Positions 42,004 to 50,840 of a stretch of 64,000 bases of DNA are shown here, one piece after another. The notes beneath the pieces were generated by a model that saw only the letters and a list, made by a program, of their open reading frames with translations, did no database searches and was not told the DNA's origin. The stretch comes from Streptomyces mirabilis. GTDB lineage: Bacteria; Actinomycetota; Actinomycetes; Streptomycetales; Streptomycetaceae. The stretch covers positions 6,758,001-6,822,000 of the forward strand of contig NZ_JBCJKP010000001.1 of assembly GCF_039503195.1 (NCBI RefSeq). Direction: 5' to 3'. Numbering within the stretch: the first letter of the stretch is position 1; the number at the start of each line of letters is the position of its first letter. A program made the translations under genes and the position numbers.

Positions 42004-42019
42004 ATCGCTCACAGCGAAC
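42004..42019 (+). promoter_or_regulatory. ClgR-like box upstream of lon
   Basis: On the minus strand the site reads GTTCGC-TGTGA-GCGAT, close to the ClgR motif GTTCGC-N5-GCG. ClgR is a known activator of clp and lon genes in Streptomyces. Match by eye. Confidence 0.55.
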
Positions 42020-42051
42020 AGACCCTGGGGAACAATCCGGGGCTCACGTGC

Positions 42052-42072
42052 ATTGAGTCGGCATAGCTCAAC
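42052..42072 (+). promoter_or_regulatory. HAIR element (HspR site) upstream of lon
   Basis: ATTGAGT-N7-GCTCAAC matches the HAIR consensus CTTGAGT-N7-ACTCAAG at 11 of 14 positions with the exact spacer. HspR represses lon in S. lividans through such a site. It lies 22 nt before the lon start. Confidence 0.75.
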
Positions 42073-42093
42073 TTGACTGCCTAGGGAGAGATA

Positions 42094-44511
42094 ATGGCTT
42101 CGACGTCCACACCGCTCACCCTGCCCGTGTTGCCGCTCGATGACGAGGTCGTGCTGCCCGGGATGGTGGTTCCGCTGGACCTGAACGACGCCGATGTGCG
42201 CGCCGCGGTGGAGGCCGCCCAGGCCGCCGCGCGGTCGGAGCCCGGCAAGCCGAAGGTGCTGCTGGTGCCACGCATCGACGGGGCGTACCCGAGCACGGGC
42301 GTGCTCGGCACCGTCGAGCAGGTCGGCCGACTGGCCGACGGCGACCCGGGCGCGCTGATCCGCGGCCGTGGGCGCGTGAAGATCGGCGCCGGGACGACCG
42401 GTCCTGGTGCCGCCCTGTGGGTCGAGGGCACCCGGGTCGACGAGACCGTGCCCGACCCGCTGCCCGGCCATGTCGCCGAGCTGGTCAAGGAGTACAAGGC
42501 CCTCGCCACCAGCTGGCTGCGCAAGCGCGGCGCCTGGCAGGTCGTGGACCGCGTGCAGGCCATCGACGACGTGTCCGCCCTTGCCGACAATTCCGGTTAC
42601 TCCCCGTTCCTGAGCACCGAGCAGAAGGTCACGCTGCTGGAGACCGCCGACCCGGTCGCCCGGCTGAAGCTCGCCACCGAGCAGCTGCGTGAGCACCTCG
42701 CCGAGCAGGATGTCGCCGAGTCCATCGCGAAGGACGTCCAGGAAGGCGTCGACAAGCAGCAGCGCGAGTTCCTGCTGCGGCGCCAGCTCGAAGCCGTCCG
42801 CAAGGAGCTGCGCGAGCTGAACGGCGACGCCAAGGAGGGCGAGGAGTCCGACGACTACCGGACCCGCGTCGAGGCCGCCGACCTCCCCGAGAACGTCCGC
42901 GAGGCCGCGCTCAAGGAAGTCGACAAGCTGGAGCGGTCCAGCGACCAGTCGCCCGAGGGCGGCTGGATCCGGACCTGGCTCGACACGGTCCTGGAACTGC
43001 CGTGGAACGAGCGGACCGAGGACGAGTACGACATCCAGGGCGCCAAGGGCATCCTGGACGCCGAGCACGCCGGTCTGGAGGACGTGAAGGAGCGCATCAC
43101 CGAGTACCTGGCCGTGCGCAAGCGGCGTTCCGAGCGTGGTCTCGGCGTCGTCGGCGGGCGGCGCGGCGGTGCCGTGCTCGCGCTCGTCGGTCCGCCCGGT
43201 GTCGGCAAGACCTCGCTCGGCGAGTCCGTCGCGCACGCCATGGGCCGCAAGTTCGTCCGGGTCGCGCTCGGCGGCGTACGGGACGAGGCCGAGATCCGAG
43301 GCCACCGGCGTACATACGTCGGCGCGCTGCCCGGCCGTATCGTCCGCGCCATCAAGGAGGCCGGGTCCATGAACCCGGTGGTCCTGCTGGACGAGATCGA
43401 CAAGGTCGGCTCCGACTTCCGCGGCGACCCCGCCGCGGCGCTGCTCGAAGTCCTCGACCCCGCCCAGAACCACACCTTCCGGGACCACTACCTGGAGGTC
43501 GAGCTCGACCTCAGCGACGTGGTGTTCCTGGCGACGGCCAACGTGCTCGAAGCCATCCCGGAGGCGCTGCTCGACCGTATGGAACTGGTCCGGCTCGACG
43601 GGTACACCGAGGACGAGAAGGTCGTCATCGCCCGTGACCACCTGCTGCCGCGTCAGCTGGAGCGGGCCGGTCTGGAGAAGGAGGAGGTCGCGCTCGACGA
43701 GAGCGCGCTGCGCAAGCTCGCCGGGGAGTACACCCGGGAAGCGGGCGTACGCAACCTGGAGCGGGCCGTCGCACGCCTGCTCCGCAAGGTCGCGGCGCAG
43801 CACGAACTCGGCGAGCGGGTGCTGCCCTTCACGGTGACCGACGCCGACCTGCGCGGGCTCGTCGGACGGCCGCACCACGTGCCCGAGTCCGCCCAGGACC
43901 CGGCCGAGCGCCGTACCGCGGTGCCCGGTGTCGCCACCGGTCTGGCCGTGACGGGCGCGGGCGGTGACGTCCTCTTCGTGGAGGCGTCGCTGGCCGACCC
44001 GGAGACCGGCGCGGCCGGTCTGACCCTGACCGGACAGCTGGGTGACGTGATGAAGGAGTCGGCGCAGATCGCGCTCTCCTTCCTCCGCTCGCACGGCGCC
44101 GAGCTGGAACTGCCGGTCGGCGACCTGAAGGACCGGGGCGTGCACATCCACTTCCCGGCGGGCGCGGTCCCCAAGGACGGTCCGAGCGCGGGCGTCACCA
44201 TGACGACGGCGCTGGCCTCGCTCCTGTCCGGCCGACTGGTCCGCACGGACGTGGCGATGACGGGTGAGGTCTCACTGACCGGCCGTGTCCTGCCCATCGG
44301 CGGGGTGAAGCAGAAGCTGCTCGCCGCGCACCGGGCGGGTGTCACCACGGTCATCATCCCGAAGCGCAACGAGGCCGACCTGGACGACGTCCCGGCCGAG
44401 GTGCTGGAGAAGCTGGACGTCCACGCCGTCACGGACGTCCGCCAGGTCCTGGAACTGGCGCTGTCGCCGGCGATGAACGGCGCGACGTCGGAGGTTCCGG
44501 TAGCGGCGTGA
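42094..44511 (+). CDS. lon: ATP-dependent protease Lon
   Basis: This is an 805-aa LonA protease. Substrate-binding N-domain (PLTLPVLPLDDEVVLPGMVVPLDL, 8-200), coiled-coil (EQDVAESIAKDVQEGVDKQQREFLLRRQLEAVRKELRELNGD), AAA+ domain with Walker A GPPGVGKTSLGES near residue 367 and Walker B VVLLDEIDKVG, and the protease domain with catalytic Ser698 in PKDGPSAGVTM and Lys741 in GGVKQKLLAAHRAG. It degrades misfolded and regulatory proteins in the cytosol. An HspR HAIR element and a ClgR-like box precede it, fitting heat and proteolytic-stress control, and a 10-bp terminator stem follows. Sequence and length are fully normal. Confidence 0.98.
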   Translation: MASTSTPLTLPVLPLDDEVVLPGMVVPLDLNDADVRAAVEAAQAAARSEPGKPKVLLVPRIDGAYPSTGVLGTVEQVGRLADGDPGALIRGRGRVKIGAGTTGPGAALWVEGTRVDETVPDPLPGHVAELVKEYKALATSWLRKRGAWQVVDRVQAIDDVSALADNSGYSPFLSTEQKVTLLETADPVARLKLATEQLREHLAEQDVAESIAKDVQEGVDKQQREFLLRRQLEAVRKELRELNGDAKEGEESDDYRTRVEAADLPENVREAALKEVDKLERSSDQSPEGGWIRTWLDTVLELPWNERTEDEYDIQGAKGILDAEHAGLEDVKERITEYLAVRKRRSERGLGVVGGRRGGAVLALVGPPGVGKTSLGESVAHAMGRKFVRVALGGVRDEAEIRGHRRTYVGALPGRIVRAIKEAGSMNPVVLLDEIDKVGSDFRGDPAAALLEVLDPAQNHTFRDHYLEVELDLSDVVFLATANVLEAIPEALLDRMELVRLDGYTEDEKVVIARDHLLPRQLERAGLEKEEVALDESALRKLAGEYTREAGVRNLERAVARLLRKVAAQHELGERVLPFTVTDADLRGLVGRPHHVPESAQDPAERRTAVPGVATGLAVTGAGGDVLFVEASLADPETGAAGLTLTGQLGDVMKESAQIALSFLRSHGAELELPVGDLKDRGVHIHFPAGAVPKDGPSAGVTMTTALASLLSGRLVRTDVAMTGEVSLTGRVLPIGGVKQKLLAAHRAGVTTVIIPKRNEADLDDVPAEVLEKLDVHAVTDVRQVLELALSPAMNGATSEVPVAA

Positions 44512-44529
44512 CGGACGCTGCCGGAAGGG

Positions 44530-44563
44530 AAGGCCCGGGTCCCGTGAGGGAGGCCCGGGCCTT
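44530..44563 (+). terminator. Terminator after lon
   Basis: Perfect stem AAGGCCCGGG (44530-44539) with CCCGGGCCTT (44554-44563). Confidence 0.85.
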
Positions 44564-44612
44564 CGCCGTGCCGTCAGCCGTTTGTGTCGGCTGTCGGCCG
44601 ACATCGGTCGAC

Positions 44613-44672
44613 TGAAATCTGAAATCTGAAATCTGAAATCTGTCAGCTGTCAGCTGTCAGCTGTCAGCCGTC
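44613..44672. repeat. Heptanucleotide tandem repeats (TGAAATC)4 (TGTCAGC)4
   Basis: Four copies of TGAAATC (44613-44640) are followed directly by four copies of TGTCAGC (44641-44668) and a degenerate fifth CGTCAGC. They lie between the lon terminator and the convergent lysozyme gene. Seven-base units of this sort expand and shrink by slippage and are candidate strain markers. Confidence 0.9.
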
Positions 44673-44697
44673 AGCCGCCATCGGTCATCGGCCTCGG

Positions 44698-45525
44698 TCA
44701 GCCGTTGGCCAGCGCCTGCACCCGGTCCAGCCCGCCGTTGAACTTGTCGTGGTCACCGACCGTCGGTCCGGACGAGGTGTACTGCCACATCGTGTAGTAC
44801 GCCCAGCCGGCCGGCAGCGCGCCGGGGTCGGCGGCGTAACGGGCGATCCACAGGGGGTTGGCGGAGGCGAAGCCGCCGTAGTTGCCGGTGCAGTCGCTCC
44901 ACCAGCTGGTCGCCGTGTAGATCACGGCGTCCCGGCCGGTGCGCGCCTTGTACTGGGCCAGGAAGCTGCTGATCCAGCTGACCATCGCGCTCTGGGTCTT
45001 GCCGTAGCAGGCGGCCCCGTACGGGTTCCACTCGATGTCGAGCGTGCCCGGCAGCGTCCTGCCGTCACCGGACCAGCCGCCGCCGTGGTCCACGAAGTAG
45101 TTGGCCTGGGTGGCGCCGCTCGTCGTGTCGGGGGTCGCGAAGTGGTACGCGCCGCGGATCATGCCGACGTTGTACGAGCCGTTGTACTGCTGGGCGAAGT
45201 AGGGGTTCGTGTAGTAGGTCCCCTCGGTGGCCTTGGTGTAGGCCCACTTGACCCCGCTGCTCCACAGGGTCGACCAGGCGACGTTGCCCTGGTAGCCGCT
45301 GACGTCCACGCCTTCCGTCTGGGTGGCGTCACCGGTGGTGGGCGTGCCGGCCTGGCCGTCGTGCGCGAGGACGCCCATGCCCAGGCGGGCCGAGCCCCGG
45401 GCGGGTGTGTCGGCGGCCGAGGAGGGCGGGGCGGAGAGGGCGCAGAGCAGGGAGAAGGCGGCGAGCAGGGTTCCCGGCGCGAGCAGGCGCAGGCGGTTCG
45501 GCGTTCCGGATCTGTGCACGGGCAT
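44698..45525 (-). CDS. Secreted GH25 lysozyme (N,O-diacetylmuramidase-like)
   Basis: The 275-aa precursor has a signal peptide (LLAPGTLLAAFSLLCALSAPPSSAADTP, cleavage near residue 38). The GH25 domain follows: GVDVSGYQGNVAWSTLWSSGVKWAYTKATEGTYY with the catalytic-region Asp, GMIRGAYHFATPD, and GTLDIEWNPYGAACYGK with the Asp-Glu pair, ending YTMWQYTSSG. It cuts the glycan strand of peptidoglycan and matches the Streptomyces muramidases (cellosyl/mutanolysin type). It has no cell-wall-binding repeats. It is convergent with lon and divergent from the MarR pair. Confidence 0.94.
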   Translation of the reverse strand: MPVHRSGTPNRLRLLAPGTLLAAFSLLCALSAPPSSAADTPARGSARLGMGVLAHDGQAGTPTTGDATQTEGVDVSGYQGNVAWSTLWSSGVKWAYTKATEGTYYTNPYFAQQYNGSYNVGMIRGAYHFATPDTTSGATQANYFVDHGGGWSGDGRTLPGTLDIEWNPYGAACYGKTQSAMVSWISSFLAQYKARTGRDAVIYTATSWWSDCTGNYGGFASANPLWIARYAADPGALPAGWAYYTMWQYTSSGPTVGDHDKFNGGLDRVQALANG

Positions 45526-45755
45526 GACGGGCCTCCGAAGGGCTCGATGGAGCCAGGTGGGGGGAACGGTGCGGACATCCGTGCCGTGAGTGGTGCGGGC
45601 ATGTGTGCCGTGAGTGGGGGGTCAGGTCCTCGTCGACCTGGCGGCATGGGCATGCCATTGGGTGCCTGTTCACGAAGCTACGCACGGGGAGAACGCGCTG
45701 GGAAGAGGGGCCGTGGGCTGCCGTTGGTCTACGCCTGAGAAATACTTACGGAGCT

Positions 45756-45769
45756 GTGGCTATGGCCAC
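45756..45769 (+). promoter_or_regulatory. Candidate MarR operator palindrome
   Basis: GTGGC-TATG-GCCAC lies about 48 nt before the first MarR gene start; it may be the autoregulatory site but is short. Confidence 0.35.
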
Positions 45770-45816
45770 CTTTTGGCGGAAACTTTCAGAGTCGGGAAAC
45801 CGGGTGAGGGGCAGAC

Positions 45817-46335
45817 GTGCGCGAGGACAGGAACGGAGGCCGACGTCCGGCCGGCCTCGACGGGCCGGGCAGGGGTGTGGACCAGCCCGCCGCGCACGGC
45901 GGCCCGGACCCGGAGTTCCTCTCCCTGGAGCGCGAGTTGACCGTGTTCCTGCGCCGTGCCCGCGCCAACCAGGGTGAGATGGCCCGTGAGGTCCATCCGG
46001 ACCTGGAGTCCGCCGCGTACGGACTCCTCGTACGCCTCGACGAGTGGGGCCGCCAGCGCGCCACCGAACTGGCCGCCTACATCGGCGTCGGCAAGGCCAC
46101 CATGTCCCGCCAGCTGCGCGCCCTGGAGGAGCTCGGCCTCGTCGCCCGTGAGCCCGACCCCGCCGACGGCCGTGCCTGGCTCGTCCACCTCACCGAGGAG
46201 GGCCGCGGCCGGGTCGGCCAGGTGCGCGAGGCCCGGCGCGCCCGGTACGTGAGTGAGCTCGCCCACTGGGATCCTCACGAGGTCGCGGAGCTGGCGCGGC
46301 TGCTGCACCAGCTGAACCTCGGCATGGAGAAGTAG
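45817..46335 (+). CDS. MarR-family regulator, first of a tandem pair
   Basis: The 172-aa protein has a disordered N-terminus and a MarR winged-helix core: SLERELTVFLRRARANQGEMAREVHPDLESAAYGLLVRLDEWGRQRATELAAYIGVGKATMSRQLRALEELGLVAREPDPADGRAWLVHLTEEGRGRV. Recognition helix: GVGKATMSRQLRALEELG; wing: REPDPADGRAWLVHL. The GTG at 45817 has GAGGGG upstream; GTG 45877 is a possible shorter start that matches the length of its neighbour. It is followed by a close paralog 12 nt downstream, and the pair is divergent from the lysozyme gene. Confidence 0.9.
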   Translation: MREDRNGGRRPAGLDGPGRGVDQPAAHGGPDPEFLSLERELTVFLRRARANQGEMAREVHPDLESAAYGLLVRLDEWGRQRATELAAYIGVGKATMSRQLRALEELGLVAREPDPADGRAWLVHLTEEGRGRVGQVREARRARYVSELAHWDPHEVAELARLLHQLNLGMEK

Positions 46336-46347
46336 GAGGAGGCGGGC

Positions 46348-46779
46348 GTGGACGAGGAATTCCCCGCGCTGGAGCGGGAGCTGACCCTGCTGCTGCGGCG
46401 CGCCCGGGCCAGTTCCGGCGAGATGGCCCGAGAGGTCCACCCCGACCTGGAGGCCTCCGCGTACGGGCTCCTCTTCCGCCTCGACGAGTGCGGCCGTCAG
46501 CGCGCCACCGAACTGGCCGCGTACATCGGCGTCGGCAAGGCCACGATGTCCCGTCAGCTCCATGCCCTGGAGGAGCTCGGTCTGGTCGCCCGTGAGCCCG
46601 ATCCCGTCGACGGGCGTGCCTGGCTCGTCCGTCTCACGGACGAGGGCCGGCACCGGTTCCGTACGGTGCGGGAGGCGCGCCGGGCACGGTACGTCCGTGA
46701 ACTCGCGGGCTGGGACCCGCGCGAGGTCGCCGAACTGGCCCGGTTGCTCCACCAGCTGAACCGGGGCATGGAGAAGTAA
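46348..46779 (+). CDS. MarR-family regulator, second of a tandem pair
   Basis: The 143-aa protein is nearly colinear with the preceding regulator (about 80 percent identical by eye over the core FPALERELTLLLRRARASSGEMAREVHPDLEASAYGLLFRLDECGRQRATELAAYIGVGKATMSRQLHALEELGLVAREPDP). Differences are concentrated in the helix after the wing (RHRFRTVREARRARYV against RGRVGQVREARRARYV). The GTG at 46348 has a GGAGGAGG ribosome site. This is a recent tandem duplication; the two proteins may form heterodimers. Confidence 0.9.
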   Translation: MDEEFPALERELTLLLRRARASSGEMAREVHPDLEASAYGLLFRLDECGRQRATELAAYIGVGKATMSRQLHALEELGLVAREPDPVDGRAWLVRLTDEGRHRFRTVREARRARYVRELAGWDPREVAELARLLHQLNRGMEK

Positions 46780-46797
46780 CGCTCCGATCCGCCCCGC

Positions 46798-47586
46798 TCA
46801 CCACTCCACGAAGACCACCGTCGCGTCGTCGTGCGTCTTGCTCCGCCTCAGCCGTGCCCGCGCCTCGGCGTCGGCCCGCTCCAGAGTCCGTACGCGGTCC
46901 ACGAGGGACTGGGCGCCCTCCTTGCGGACGACGGTGAACAGGCCGCCCCAGTCGCCCTCCCCGAACTTCTCCACCCAACGGGTCGCCCCGTCCGTCAGGG
47001 CGGCCAGGGCACGGACCTCGGCCCGGGGCACGGTCCCCGTCACAGCCCGGGCCGCGACCGAGGGATCGGCGGCGGCCGTGAAGAAGCCCCCCTCCTTGTT
47101 GCGGACGGTCGCGTCGGCGATCACGTCCGAGGCGAGAGAGGCGCGGGGGACACGGGTGAGGCGGTCGTCCAGGACCGGTGTCACCTCGCCCGCGGGGGAC
47201 TCCAGCAAAAGGGCGGAGTCCGAGAGGACCAGGTACTCGACGAGGTCGGCCGACCAGCGGGCGAGGACCACGGTTGCCTGCGGCGTGCGCGGGTGAGAAA
47301 GGTCACAGGTGTCGGAGTGGGCCTCGGAAGCGCGCCGGATGGACCGGGAAAGGATCTCCGCCAAGGTCAGATCCCGGCGGGAAACGGACAGTTCGGTCAG
47401 GGCTCCGCCGAGGTGTGCGGAGAACCAGTGGACGGAATGCAGACAGCCGTCGTCGCCCGGCGGGGGAGTCACGCCGTCGAGGACGACCAGTGATCCTCCT
47501 TGTCCTGACGCCGGAAGGCCGACCGATGCGAAGTCCTCATTGGGGCGGGCCGGGTCGCCCGGCTCTGAGACGAGTTCGGTGCGCAT
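46798..47586 (-). CDS. PP2C-like (SpoIIE-fold) protein of unknown role
   Basis: The 262-aa protein MRTELVSEPGDPARPNEDFASVGLPASGQGGSLVVLDGVTPPPGDDGCLHSVHW resembles PP2C phosphatases: the RPNEDF, LVVLDGVT and LAALTDGATRWVE motifs carry the acidic metal ligands, and it ends SKTHDDATVVFVEW, the usual final DDAT motif. This suggests a Mn2+-dependent Ser/Thr protein phosphatase. Convergent with the second MarR gene, 18 nt apart. Confidence 0.82.
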   Translation of the reverse strand: MRTELVSEPGDPARPNEDFASVGLPASGQGGSLVVLDGVTPPPGDDGCLHSVHWFSAHLGGALTELSVSRRDLTLAEILSRSIRRASEAHSDTCDLSHPRTPQATVVLARWSADLVEYLVLSDSALLLESPAGEVTPVLDDRLTRVPRASLASDVIADATVRNKEGGFFTAAADPSVAARAVTGTVPRAEVRALAALTDGATRWVEKFGEGDWGGLFTVVRKEGAQSLVDRVRTLERADAEARARLRRSKTHDDATVVFVEW

Positions 47587-47889
47587 TCAGCCAGTCTGCA
47601 CGAGCCCTTCACAAGGTCCACGAAAGGCTGGCAACGGTCGCAGGGCCGGTGCGGACCAGCAGCTCAGCCGCCGGGTTTGGCATGGAATGATCGACTCCGG
47701 CAAGGCGTGGCGGCGAATATTGCCAAAGCGCGCCGCAGACGTCCAACCGGCCCGCCGTGCAGGGGGGTCGCACGCGCCACAGGAACTTGCCCGCCAACTC
47801 CGGTCCGGGGTTCACTCCTTCGGGTGGCGGGCCGGATGATGCGGGACCACTGCCCACCGGCACTGGGAGGGTCGGGAGCCGATGGGACA

Positions 47890-47921
47890 CCCCCTGCTCG
47901 AGCGAAGTCGAGAGCTTGGGG
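47890..47921 (+). repeat. Dispersed palindromic Streptomyces repeat
   Basis: CCCCCTGCTCGAGCGAAGTC followed by GAGAGCTTGGGG forms a stem (GCTCGA with TCGAGAGC region; CCCC with GGGG). I recall this string as a widespread intergenic element of Streptomyces. It lies in the 392-nt region 47587-47978 before the conservon, which otherwise holds the operon promoter. Confidence 0.55.
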
Positions 47922-47978
47922 AGGGCGGACGCCCAGTTGACGGAACGTCACCCGGGACCTCGGGTACACGAGTCAGGA

Positions 47979-50840
47979 ATGCGAGCACCGGTGCAGAAGA
48001 TGCGGTCTCGGCGCACAGGCAAGCAGGCGGCCTCCGGAGCCGGGCAGTCGGCCTCCGAAGGGGGCGCGGAGCGCACGCCGGGCGCCGCGGGGCAGACCCC
48101 TGCGGGCAAGGGCCGCTCCGCTCACGTGCGCAATCGGCTGATCATCGCCGTGGCGGTCGTCGCGGCCGCCATCGTCGGCGCCGGAGCCCCCACGGTCCTC
48201 GCGGCCTCCGAGCAGCTGAACGACTCCCAGAACCTGGTGACGCTCTCCGGGCGGACCCAGCAGGCGCTGACGCTCGCCCACTCGCTGGCCGACGAGCGCG
48301 ACGAGGTCACCTCGTACATCGCCGCGGGCCGGCCGAAGTCCAAGGCGCCCTCCGAGCAGCGCAGCGCCCGGGTCGACCGGCAGGTCGACGAGGTGCGGGC
48401 GGACGCGAACGCGCCCACCGTCCTCCTGAAGGACCTGGACGGCATCGGCACCGCCCGCAGAGCGGCGCTCACCGGCAAGAGCACCGCTCTCGAAGCGCAC
48501 GAGGCGTACTCCGACGTCATCACCGAACTCCACGCCCTCGCCGAGGACCTGGCCGAGCAGCTGCCGCCCCGCGCGGGCTCCGGCGCGCACGCCCTCGCCG
48601 AGCTGGACTCCGCGGTCCAGCAGTCCGCCGCCGCCCGCGGACTGCTCCTCGCGGCCCTCAACATCCCGCGCACCACCCAGACGGTCATCAACCCCGTCAC
48701 CGGGCTGGCGTCCACCATCAGCAGCTCGTCCTCCGCCGGCGCGAAGCAGCGCGACGCGCTCAGCGCCGCCGCCCAGCAGGCCCGGCTCCGCTCGGACGCG
48801 GCCCTCGCGGACTTCCGCGAGACGGCCCCCAAGGACGCCAAGGACTCGTACGACTCCACGGTCACCGGACCCGACGTCACGACCGCGGACAAGTACCTCA
48901 CCGACCTCACCGACCAGCCGACGCTCTCCGACTCCGAGCTCGACTCCAGCACGAACAAGGTGGACGCGGCGCTCTCCGCCCGCGTCGAGCTGATGCGCGG
49001 CGCCGAGTCCGCGCTCAACGACCACCGCACCAAGGACCTGGAGCGGCTGCGGGACGACGACGTCACCGCGCTGGAGATCCGGATCGCCCTCATCGGCACC
49101 CTGCTGCTGGTCGCGGTCGGCGTCTCGATGGCCATGGCCCGCACACTCACCCGCCCGCTGGCCGTGCTGCGCCTGGGCTCGGCCCGCCTCGCCGCGGACC
49201 CGGGAGCGCGGGAGCCGGTCAAGTTCACCGGCCGCAACGACGAGTTCGCCCAGGTGGTCCGCTCCGTCAACGCGCTGCACGCGCACGCCGCCGCGCTCCA
49301 TGAACGGCTGACCACCCTCGAGGCGGACCGCAAGCACCTCATCGGGCAGCGCCAGCTGATGGCCGACGAGCGCGACAGGCTGCGCGCGGAACTCGCCGAC
49401 GCGGCGGCCCACCTGGAGCAGGTGCGCGGCACCATCCACGGCACCTTCGTCAACCTCGCGCTGCGCACCCTCGGCCTGGTCGAGCGGCAGCTCGGGGTCA
49501 TCGAGGGCCTGGAGGAGCGCGAGCAGGACCCGGACCGCCTCGGCACGCTCTTCAAGCTGGACCACTTCGCGACCGTCATGCGGCGCCACAGCGAGAACCT
49601 GCTCGTCCTCGCCGGCCACGAGCACGTCCAGCACCACGCGGGCCCCGTCCCGCTGGTCGACGTCGTACGGGCCGCGGTCAGCGAGATCGAGCGGTACGAG
49701 CGCGTCCGTATCGCCGTGTTGCCGCCGCACGCGCACCTCGCCGGGTTCGCCGCGGACGACCTCTCGCACCTGGTGGCCGAACTCCTGGAGAACGCCTCCT
49801 CGTTCTCTCCACCCGACCTGCCCGTCGAGGTCTCCGGCTGGCTGCTGGAGAACGGCGAGGTGATGCTCTCCGTGCAGGACGAGGGCATCGGCATGGCCGC
49901 CGACCGGATGGCCCAGCTCAACGCCCGCCTCTCCGCGTTCGACCCGGAGGACGCCTACGACCAGGAGAGCGGCGAGGGACTCGGGCTCGGCCTGTACGTG
50001 GTGGCCCGGCTCGCCCACCGGCACGGCGTCCGCGTACAGCTGCGGGAGCAGAAGCAGGGCGGCACCGCGGCCGTGGTCGTCCTCCCCAGGACGCTGCTCG
50101 CGACCGCCCCCGCCGTCACGGTCCCCTCGGCCTCCCCGGTCGCCGGAGCCGCCCCCTCGGCCGTCCTCCCGGGCGCCGACGCGGAGGCCAACTCGAACGT
50201 GCTGCACGGCCGTTCGGCCCTCACGGCACGGGGCCAGGCGAGGCCGGCCGTTCCGACCACTCCCGCCGGTGACGAGGACCCGCTGATCGCCGCCGCGGAG
50301 GAGGCCGTACGCGCGGACGCCGCCGCGGAGGAGGCCGTACGGTCGGACGCCGCCGCGCAGGAGGCGGCATACGCACCCGAGCCGACGCCCTCCGAGACCA
50401 CCATGGAGCTGCTGGCACCGCTGGTCCCGCCGGACGAGCCGGTGGCTCCGGCGCACGAGCCCGCAGTGTCCGCGCCCACTGCCGACCCCTACGCCATCGG
50501 CCCCGACTCCCACGAACGGGTGTCGGACGAGGAGACGGAGCGGGTCACCGACAAGGGACTGCCCAAGCGGACGCCGAAGATCTCGGCGCCCGCACCGGTT
50601 CCCCGGCCGCGCGCCGGTGGTGTGGACGCCGAGGCGCTGCGGCGCAGGCTCGGCGGCTTCCACCGGGGCGCGACGGAGGGCCGCCGCGACGTGGAGGCCG
50701 AGATCGCCGAACAGACGGCCCAGACGCCCACCCCGCACCACACCGCACGGAACACCGCGCAGGACCAAGCACAGGACGCGGTGCGCCGGCAGGACGCAGT
50801 AGACGCATCGGGGGGCACAGTCGAGGAGGCAAGCAGTTGA
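47979..50840 (+). CDS. Conservon sensor-kinase-like protein (CvnA)
   Basis: The 953-aa protein (start ATG 47979; GTG 47991 or ATG 48000 also possible) has a membrane helix (NRLIIAVAVVAAAIVGAGAPTVLAA, about 50-75). An extracellular nitrate/nitrite-sensor-like helical domain follows (80-360), then a second helix (IRIALIGTLLLVAVGVSMAMA), HAMP (LTRPLAVLRLGSARLA), a dimerisation helix and an HATPase domain (HLVAELLENASSFSPP; DEGIGMAADRM; GEGLGLGLYVVARLA). A long Ala/Glu-rich tail (last 250 residues) contains a duplicated 10-residue unit EEAVRADAAA. CvnA proteins nucleate the membrane complex with CvnB-D. Stop and next start overlap. Confidence 0.92.
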   Translation: MRAPVQKMRSRRTGKQAASGAGQSASEGGAERTPGAAGQTPAGKGRSAHVRNRLIIAVAVVAAAIVGAGAPTVLAASEQLNDSQNLVTLSGRTQQALTLAHSLADERDEVTSYIAAGRPKSKAPSEQRSARVDRQVDEVRADANAPTVLLKDLDGIGTARRAALTGKSTALEAHEAYSDVITELHALAEDLAEQLPPRAGSGAHALAELDSAVQQSAAARGLLLAALNIPRTTQTVINPVTGLASTISSSSSAGAKQRDALSAAAQQARLRSDAALADFRETAPKDAKDSYDSTVTGPDVTTADKYLTDLTDQPTLSDSELDSSTNKVDAALSARVELMRGAESALNDHRTKDLERLRDDDVTALEIRIALIGTLLLVAVGVSMAMARTLTRPLAVLRLGSARLAADPGAREPVKFTGRNDEFAQVVRSVNALHAHAAALHERLTTLEADRKHLIGQRQLMADERDRLRAELADAAAHLEQVRGTIHGTFVNLALRTLGLVERQLGVIEGLEEREQDPDRLGTLFKLDHFATVMRRHSENLLVLAGHEHVQHHAGPVPLVDVVRAAVSEIERYERVRIAVLPPHAHLAGFAADDLSHLVAELLENASSFSPPDLPVEVSGWLLENGEVMLSVQDEGIGMAADRMAQLNARLSAFDPEDAYDQESGEGLGLGLYVVARLAHRHGVRVQLREQKQGGTAAVVVLPRTLLATAPAVTVPSASPVAGAAPSAVLPGADAEANSNVLHGRSALTARGQARPAVPTTPAGDEDPLIAAAEEAVRADAAAEEAVRSDAAAQEAAYAPEPTPSETTMELLAPLVPPDEPVAPAHEPAVSAPTADPYAIGPDSHERVSDEETERVTDKGLPKRTPKISAPAPVPRPRAGGVDAEALRRRLGGFHRGATEGRRDVEAEIAEQTAQTPTPHHTARNTAQDQAQDAVRRQDAVDASGGTVEEASS

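Noticed and set aside
41392..44151. A 919-aa minus-strand open frame opposite lon
   Set aside because: Antisense shadow of lon for most of its length; only its last part coincides with the sulfatase remnant.
44613..44672. A CRISPR array
   Set aside because: The units are 7 bp with no spacers, so this is a simple tandem repeat.
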